Shown here one piece after another: positions 59,697-64,000 of a stretch of 64,000 nucleotides of DNA. Made by a program: the position numbers and the translations under genes. The stretch comes from Poriferisulfidus sp963668445 (GTDB taxonomy: Bacteria; Pseudomonadota; Gammaproteobacteria; Poriferisulfidales; Poriferisulfidaceae): assembly GCA_963668445.1 (NCBI GenBank), contig OY764335.1:186001-250000 (forward strand), written 5' to 3'. Positions within the stretch are counted from its first letter, which is position 1, and every line of letters begins with the position of its first letter. The notes under the pieces were generated by a model. The model saw only the letters and a list, made by a program, of their open reading frames with translations. It had not been told where the DNA came from and did not search any database.

Positions 59697-60640
59697 GGGC
59701 CGGGGGTGTGTTGCATGCGCCGGTTGATTTCCAAGGCGGTGCGCAGGGCGCGCAGGCCGTCTTCGCCTCCGACCAGCGGCGGCTCGCCGGTGGCGATGCA
59801 GGTCAGGAAGTGCTCGATCTCGCCACGCAGCGAGTCGGTTTCCTGAAACGCTTCGGTCGTGTGCTCGACGCGTTCTTCCGGAGCGGCGGCGCCGTCGCGC
59901 AGGCGGTACAGGTCCAGTTCGCGCTTGTGCAGATCCAGCGCGTAGCAGGAGCGGTGCTGGAACACGCGCATGCGGCGTTCCTGACGGCGGCTCAGGCGGC
60001 TGGCGGTGACGTTGGCGACGCAGCCGCCGGGAAATTCCAGCCGGGCGTTGGCAATGTCGAGCGCGTCGCCGACCACGGCGGCGCCGCTGGCGCGGATCTC
60101 GCGGGGCTCCTCGCCGACCACGGTCAGCGTCAGATCGATGTCGTGGATCATCAGATCCAGCGTCACGTCGATTTCGCCGCTGCGCGGGTTCCAGGGCGCG
60201 AGGCGATGGACTTCGATGAACCGCGGTGCTTGCAGGCCCTGCATCAGGGCGCAGAAGGCGGCGTTGAAGCGTTCCAGCAGGCCGACTTGGAGGATGCGCC
60301 GGCGCATCCGGGCCAGTTCGATCAGTTCGGAGGCTTCTTCAATGGAGGTCGTGAACGGCTTTTCGACGAGCACGTGGCAGTCGGCAGTCAGGCAGGCGCG
60401 GGCGATCGCATGGTGCTGGCGGGTCGGCGCGACGATGCTGACGGCATCGGCCTGCGCGAGCAGGTCGCGGTAGTCGGCGAAGCCCGGCACCTCCAGTTCC
60501 GCGACGGCGGCCGCCAGATGTTCCGGGTTCGTGTCGGCGACGCCGATTAGTTCGCAGGCGTCCAGAGCCGCGTACTTCTGGGCATGGAAGCGGCCGAGGT
60601 AGCCGACCCCGATGACGGCGGCGCGAAGCGGAGAGGGCAT
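59693..60640 (-). CDS. gnnA: Gfo/Idh/MocA-type sugar-nucleotide dehydrogenase, GnnA-like
   Basis: 315 residues from ATG 60640. NAD-binding VIGVGYLGRFHAQKYA starts the Rossmann domain, EKPFTTS is the conserved Lys-Pro site, and HDIDLTLTV lies in the catalytic domain. It would oxidise the 3-OH of UDP-GlcNAc before the aminotransferase acts. Its end overlaps the aminotransferase start by 4 bases. A TATAAT at 60675-60680 heads the gnnA-gnnB-lpxB unit. Confidence 0.78.
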   Translation of the reverse strand: MPSPLRAAVIGVGYLGRFHAQKYAALDACELIGVADTNPEHLAAAVAELEVPGFADYRDLLAQADAVSIVAPTRQHHAIARACLTADCHVLVEKPFTTSIEEASELIELARMRRRILQVGLLERFNAAFCALMQGLQAPRFIEVHRLAPWNPRSGEIDVTLDLMIHDIDLTLTVVGEEPREIRASGAAVVGDALDIANARLEFPGGCVANVTASRLSRRQERRMRVFQHRSCYALDLHKRELDLYRLRDGAAAPEERVEHTTEAFQETDSLRGEIEHFLTCIATGEPPLVGGEDGLRALRTALEINRRMQHTPGP

Positions 60641-60674
60641 GGTCGGGGCAGGCAGGGAAGCGGCGGTGCTGGAA

Positions 60675-60680
60675 ATTATA
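60675..60680 (-). promoter_or_regulatory. Perfect -10 box for gnnA-gnnB-lpxB
   Basis: TATAAT on the minus strand, 34 bases before ATG 60640. Confidence 0.5.
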
Positions 60681-60762
60681 GGGGGCTCGGCCCGCGGCGG
60701 CGGCATGGCGTGCCGGCATGGCGGATGGGCGGGCGTTGCAGAGGGCGGGATTCATGCTTCGG

Positions 60763-60768
60763 TAAAAT
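60763..60768 (+). promoter_or_regulatory. Possible -10 box for rnhB-dnaE
   Basis: TAAAAT, 47 bases before the rnhB ATG. Confidence 0.4.
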
Positions 60769-60815
60769 GCCGGACGAGCGTCCCCGCCCATGCTTCGACG
60801 AGTCTGCCTGCCGCC

Positions 60816-61439
60816 ATGCCTGTTCTGACGGAGTTGCTTCCGGTGCCGGCCGGCTTGGAGGATTTGGAAGGCGTGGCGGGCGTGGACGAAGCAGGGCGCG
60901 GGGCGTTGGCGGGGCCGGTGGCGGCGGCGGCGGTGCTGCTGCCGGCTGGTTGCCGGCCGGCCGGCCTGACGGATTCCAAGCAGTTGACGCCGGCGCGGCG
61001 GGTGCAGCTGGCCGTGCAGATCCGGGCCTGCGCGCAGGCGTATGCGGTGGCTTTCGTGTCGGCGCCGGAGATTGACCGCATCAACATTCTGCAAGCCAGC
61101 CTGCAGGCGATGACGGAAGCGGTCGGCCGCTTGCCGGAGTCCGTCCGTCATGTGCTGGTGGACGGCAACCGCTGCCCGGAGCTGCCGTATCCGGCGACGG
61201 CGATCGTGGGCGGCGATGCGCGGGTCGCGTGCATCAGTGCGGCTTCGGTGCTGGCCAAGGAGGCGCGCGATGCCTGGATGCGCCATTGCGATGCGCAGGA
61301 GCCCTGCTATGGGTTCGCCCGGCACAAGGGCTATCCGGCGCCCGTGCATCTACGGGCGCTTCTGGAGTTCGGGCCCGGACGGCATCATCGCCGCAGCTAC
61401 GCGCCGGTGCGGGCGGCGCTGGAGGCATGCGCGGCATGA
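60816..61439 (+). CDS. rnhB: Ribonuclease HII
   Basis: 207 residues from ATG 60816. Catalytic Asp24-Glu25 are in GVDEAGRGALAGPV, with the other acidic residues in LVDGN and the C-terminal half; LTDSKQLT and GFARHKGYP are conserved. It removes RNA from RNA-DNA hybrids. The stop overlaps the dnaE ATG. In many gammaproteobacteria lpxB-rnhB-dnaE run in one direction; here the lpxB unit is divergent. Confidence 0.95.
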   Translation: MPVLTELLPVPAGLEDLEGVAGVDEAGRGALAGPVAAAAVLLPAGCRPAGLTDSKQLTPARRVQLAVQIRACAQAYAVAFVSAPEIDRINILQASLQAMTEAVGRLPESVRHVLVDGNRCPELPYPATAIVGGDARVACISAASVLAKEARDAWMRHCDAQEPCYGFARHKGYPAPVHLRALLEFGPGRHHRRSYAPVRAALEACAA

Positions 61440-64000
61440 AGGATTTCGTCCATCTGCATTTGCATACCGAGTACTCGCTGGACGACGGGCTGCTGCGCAT
61501 CGAGCCGCTGATGGCGCGGGCGGCGGAGCTTGGGATGCCGGCGGTGGCGCTGACCGATCGCGACAACCTGTTCGCCGCCGTCAAGTTCTATCGTGCGGCC
61601 TTGCGCTATGGGATCAAGCCGATTCTCGGCGCTGACGTCAGTCTGGAAGCACCTCGGGCCCGGGACAAGCCGGTGCGGGCGGTGCTGTTGTGCCAGAACG
61701 CGGAGGGCTATCAGAACCTGTGCTGCCTGCTAAGCGAGCGCTACCAAGCGGGCCGGGACTGCATCACGCGCCGGGAGCTGGCAGTGCGCAATGCGGGGCT
61801 GATCGTGCTGTCCGGGGGCATGTCGGGCGATTTGGGACAGGCGGTGCTTAAGGACAGCCGGCGTCTGGCCGAGACGGCGCTGGCGTACTGGATGGAGCAT
61901 TTTCCGGGACGCTACTACATCGAAGCGACGCGCACCGACCGCGAGCACGAGGACGACTATCTGCATGTCGCGCTGGACCTGGTTGCCGCGCACGGCGTGC
62001 CGCTGGTGGCGACCAACGACGTGCGGTTCCTGTCGAGCCAGGACTTCGAGGCGCATGAGGTGCGGGTCTGCATCCGCAACAGCTGCCGCATCAACGACGC
62101 GGACCGGGTCCGCGAGTTCAGCAAGGAGCAGTATTTGCGCGATGCCGCCCAGATGCAGGAGGCGTTCGAGGGCCATCCCGAAGCAATCGAGAACACGGTG
62201 CGGTTGGCGCAGCGCTGCAATGTCCGTCTCGAACTGGGGCGCACGCTGCTGCCGGCCTATCCGACGCCCGAAGGCGAGCCGATGGACGATTATCTGGACC
62301 GGCTGGCTCGGGAGGGGTTGGCGCAGCGGCTCGAGCGGCTGCGCTCCGCCGGGCAGATGGCGGCGGAGGAGGGCGATTACCAGACACGGCTCGATGGCGA
62401 GTTGGATGTCATCCACAAGACCGGGTTCAGCGGCTATTTCGTAATCGTCGCGGACTTCGTGGCATGGGCGGTGCGCCACGACATTCCGGTCGGGCCGGGG
62501 CGCGGCTCGGGAGCCGGCTCGCTGGTGGCGTACGCGCTGGGCATCACCGGGCTGGACCCCTTGCGCTACGACCTGCTGTTCGAGCGCTTCCTCAACCCCG
62601 AACGCGTCAGCATGCCGGACTTCGACATCGACTTCTGCTACCGGCAGCGCGACCGAGTGATCGAGTATGTGCGTGAGCGCTACGGCCGCGAGCGGGTGGC
62701 GCAGATCATCACTTACGGCTCGATGGCGGCCAAGGCGGTCATCCGCGATGTGGGGCGGGCTCTGGGGGCGCCGTACGGCTACTGCGACCGGCTGGCCCGC
62801 GCCGTGCCGCGGGAGCTGGACATCACGCTGGAGCGGGCGCAGAAGGAATCGGACGAGTTCCGGGAGATGGTGACCCATCCGGAGGACATGACGGGGGCGC
62901 ATCTGTACGAAGTGGCGCTGCGGCTGGAAGGCGTGGCGCGCAATGTCGGGAGGCATGCGGCCGGCGTGGTGATTTCGCCCGGCGTCCTGACCGACTATTC
63001 GCCCTTGTACTACGATCCGCGCCTGTCCGAGATGGCGATCACGCAGTACGACAAGGACGACATCGAAGCGATCGGCCTGACCAAGTTCGACTTTCTGGCG
63101 CTGCGCACGCTGACCGTGCTGCATCAGTGCATGCGCATGGTCAATGCCCGGCGTGCGGAGCAGGGCGAAGCGGCGCTGGAGCTGGAGTCGCTGCCGCTGG
63201 GCGATGCGGCGACCTACCGGCTGCTGCAATCGGCGCGGACGACGGAAGTGTTTCAGTTGGAAAGCGCCGGCATGCGCGATCTGGTGCAGCGCATGCAGCC
63301 GGACTGCTTCGACGATCTGGTGGCGCTGGTGGCGCTGTACCGGCCGGGGCCGCTGAACTCGAAGATGGACGAGGAATACATCCGCTGCAAGCGCGACCCG
63401 TCGCGGATCAATTACTTGCACCCGGATCTGGAGCCGATTCTGGCACCGACATTCGGCGTAATCCTGTATCAGGAGCAGGTCATGCAGATCGCCCGCTCGC
63501 TGGCCGGCTATACGCTCGGCGAAACGGATTTGCTGCGCCGGGCCATGGGCAAGAAGAAGCCGGAAGAGATGGCCCGGCACCGCCGAAGCTTTCAGGAGGC
63601 GGCGGTGCGCCACGGCCTGCAGGCGCATGACGCGAAGAGGATTTTCGACTTGATGCAGGAGTTCGCGGAGTACGGATTCAACAAGTCGCACTCCGTGGCG
63701 TATGCCTTGCTGGCATACCAGACCGCATGGCTGAAGGAGCATTACCCGGACGCGTTCATGGCGGCGGCGATGACCAGCACGATGGGCGATACCGACAAGC
63801 TGGCGGAGTTGTGGCGGGAGGCGAATGCGTTGGGGCTGCAGGTGCTGGGCCCGGACGTCAACCTCTCGGATCCGGATTTCGCGGTGCCGCAGGAGGGGCA
63901 GATTCGCTACGGCTTGGCGGCCATCAAGGGCGTCGGGCAAGGCTTTGCGCAGCGCTTGGCGGCGACACGCGGCGACGCGCCGTTCGCGAGTCTGGAGGCT
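61436..64000 (+). CDS. dnaE: DNA polymerase III alpha subunit (3' end beyond window)
   Basis: 855 residues visible; the gene continues past the window. The N-terminal PHP domain starts FVHLHLHTEYSLDDGLL. The polymerase catalytic aspartates are in MPDFDIDF near residue 397, after GPGRGSGAGSLVAYALGI. ATG 61436 overlaps the rnhB stop (ATGA). Replicative polymerase of the family normally about 1,150 residues long, so about 300 residues are missing here. Confidence 0.96.
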   Translation, partial: MKDFVHLHLHTEYSLDDGLLRIEPLMARAAELGMPAVALTDRDNLFAAVKFYRAALRYGIKPILGADVSLEAPRARDKPVRAVLLCQNAEGYQNLCCLLSERYQAGRDCITRRELAVRNAGLIVLSGGMSGDLGQAVLKDSRRLAETALAYWMEHFPGRYYIEATRTDREHEDDYLHVALDLVAAHGVPLVATNDVRFLSSQDFEAHEVRVCIRNSCRINDADRVREFSKEQYLRDAAQMQEAFEGHPEAIENTVRLAQRCNVRLELGRTLLPAYPTPEGEPMDDYLDRLAREGLAQRLERLRSAGQMAAEEGDYQTRLDGELDVIHKTGFSGYFVIVADFVAWAVRHDIPVGPGRGSGAGSLVAYALGITGLDPLRYDLLFERFLNPERVSMPDFDIDFCYRQRDRVIEYVRERYGRERVAQIITYGSMAAKAVIRDVGRALGAPYGYCDRLARAVPRELDITLERAQKESDEFREMVTHPEDMTGAHLYEVALRLEGVARNVGRHAAGVVISPGVLTDYSPLYYDPRLSEMAITQYDKDDIEAIGLTKFDFLALRTLTVLHQCMRMVNARRAEQGEAALELESLPLGDAATYRLLQSARTTEVFQLESAGMRDLVQRMQPDCFDDLVALVALYRPGPLNSKMDEEYIRCKRDPSRINYLHPDLEPILAPTFGVILYQEQVMQIARSLAGYTLGETDLLRRAMGKKKPEEMARHRRSFQEAAVRHGLQAHDAKRIFDLMQEFAEYGFNKSHSVAYALLAYQTAWLKEHYPDAFMAAAMTSTMGDTDKLAELWREANALGLQVLGPDVNLSDPDFAVPQEGQIRYGLAAIKGVGQGFAQRLAATRGDAPFASLEA

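Noticed and set aside
1..64000. tRNA, rRNA, CRISPR arrays, insertion sequences, prophage
   Set aside because: Intergenic gaps were scanned by eye; no cloverleaf, regular spacer-repeat series, transposase or phage structural gene was found.

Overview
This 64 kb, GC-rich window (roughly 60-65% G+C by eye) is a chromosomal segment that fits a gammaproteobacterium. The support is gene order: a complete atpIBEFHAGDC operon followed by glmU-glmS, a murJ-ribF-ileS-lspA run, a fused cysG, and rnhB-dnaE next to lpxB. No rRNA, tRNA, CRISPR array, insertion sequence or prophage was seen. The order and genus cannot be set from the sequence.

Layout. (1) 1-10.4 kb: a RiPP-like locus with two NHLP/NHLM-type ABC exporters (the first cut by the window edge), an E1-like/YcaO cyclodehydratase fusion, a periplasmic LolA-like protein coupled to an outer-membrane barrel, and two tandem paralogues of unknown function. 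No precursor peptide was found inside the window. (2) 10.6-13.2 kb: cysG, a Bcp-type peroxiredoxin and a PduO-type cobalamin adenosyltransferase. (3) 13.2-19.2 kb: a tiny membrane-peptide ORF, then murJ-ribF-ileS-lspA with overlapping ends. (4) 19.3-20.3 kb: an orphan HigA-like antitoxin with a disturbed start and an AbrB/PIN toxin-antitoxin pair. (5) 20.5-30.7 kb: ATP synthase and amino-sugar genes, ended by a strong terminator that also closes a possible 60-70 nt RNA. (6) 30.7-37.9 kb: a frameshifted NYN gene, a four-gene operon joining a MotA/TolQ/ExbB-type proton channel to two single-TM proteins and a tandem formylglycine-enzyme-fold protein, a second PIN toxin-antitoxin pair and an orphan vsr. 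(7) 37.9-44 kb: HEPN-like protein, frameshifted PP2C phosphatase, S24 peptidase, an aldolase/2Fe-2S reductase/Cys-rich/GcvH operon, and a DUF6338 membrane protein with a proline-rich microprotein. (8) 44.1-49.8 kb: tkt-gap-pgk-pyk, each overlapping the next by 4 nt. (9) 50-57.1 kb: accessory block with a coiled-coil exported protein, an orphan RHH protein, an MtdA-like C1 dehydrogenase, a type II restriction-modification pair, an AAA ATPase and a methyltransferase-HNH fusion. (10) 57.4-64 kb: gnnA-gnnB-like genes feeding lpxB, divergent from rnhB-dnaE (dnaE runs off the end).

The housekeeping blocks cover energy conversion, lower glycolysis and the non-oxidative pentose phosphate route, UDP-GlcNAc supply (glmS/glmU), which serves both peptidoglycan (murJ) and lipid A (gnnAB-lpxB), and tetrapyrrole/cobalamin use. 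Accessory content is mostly conflict or regulatory genes. The strongest candidates for an undescribed system are the proton-channel/FGE-fold operon at 31.5-36.5 kb and the RiPP-like locus with its unknown paralogue pair at 1-10.4 kb. Three genes (19.3, 31.0 and 38.8 kb) each carry an apparent one-base indel in a short homopolymer, so assembly error must be excluded before calling them pseudogenes.
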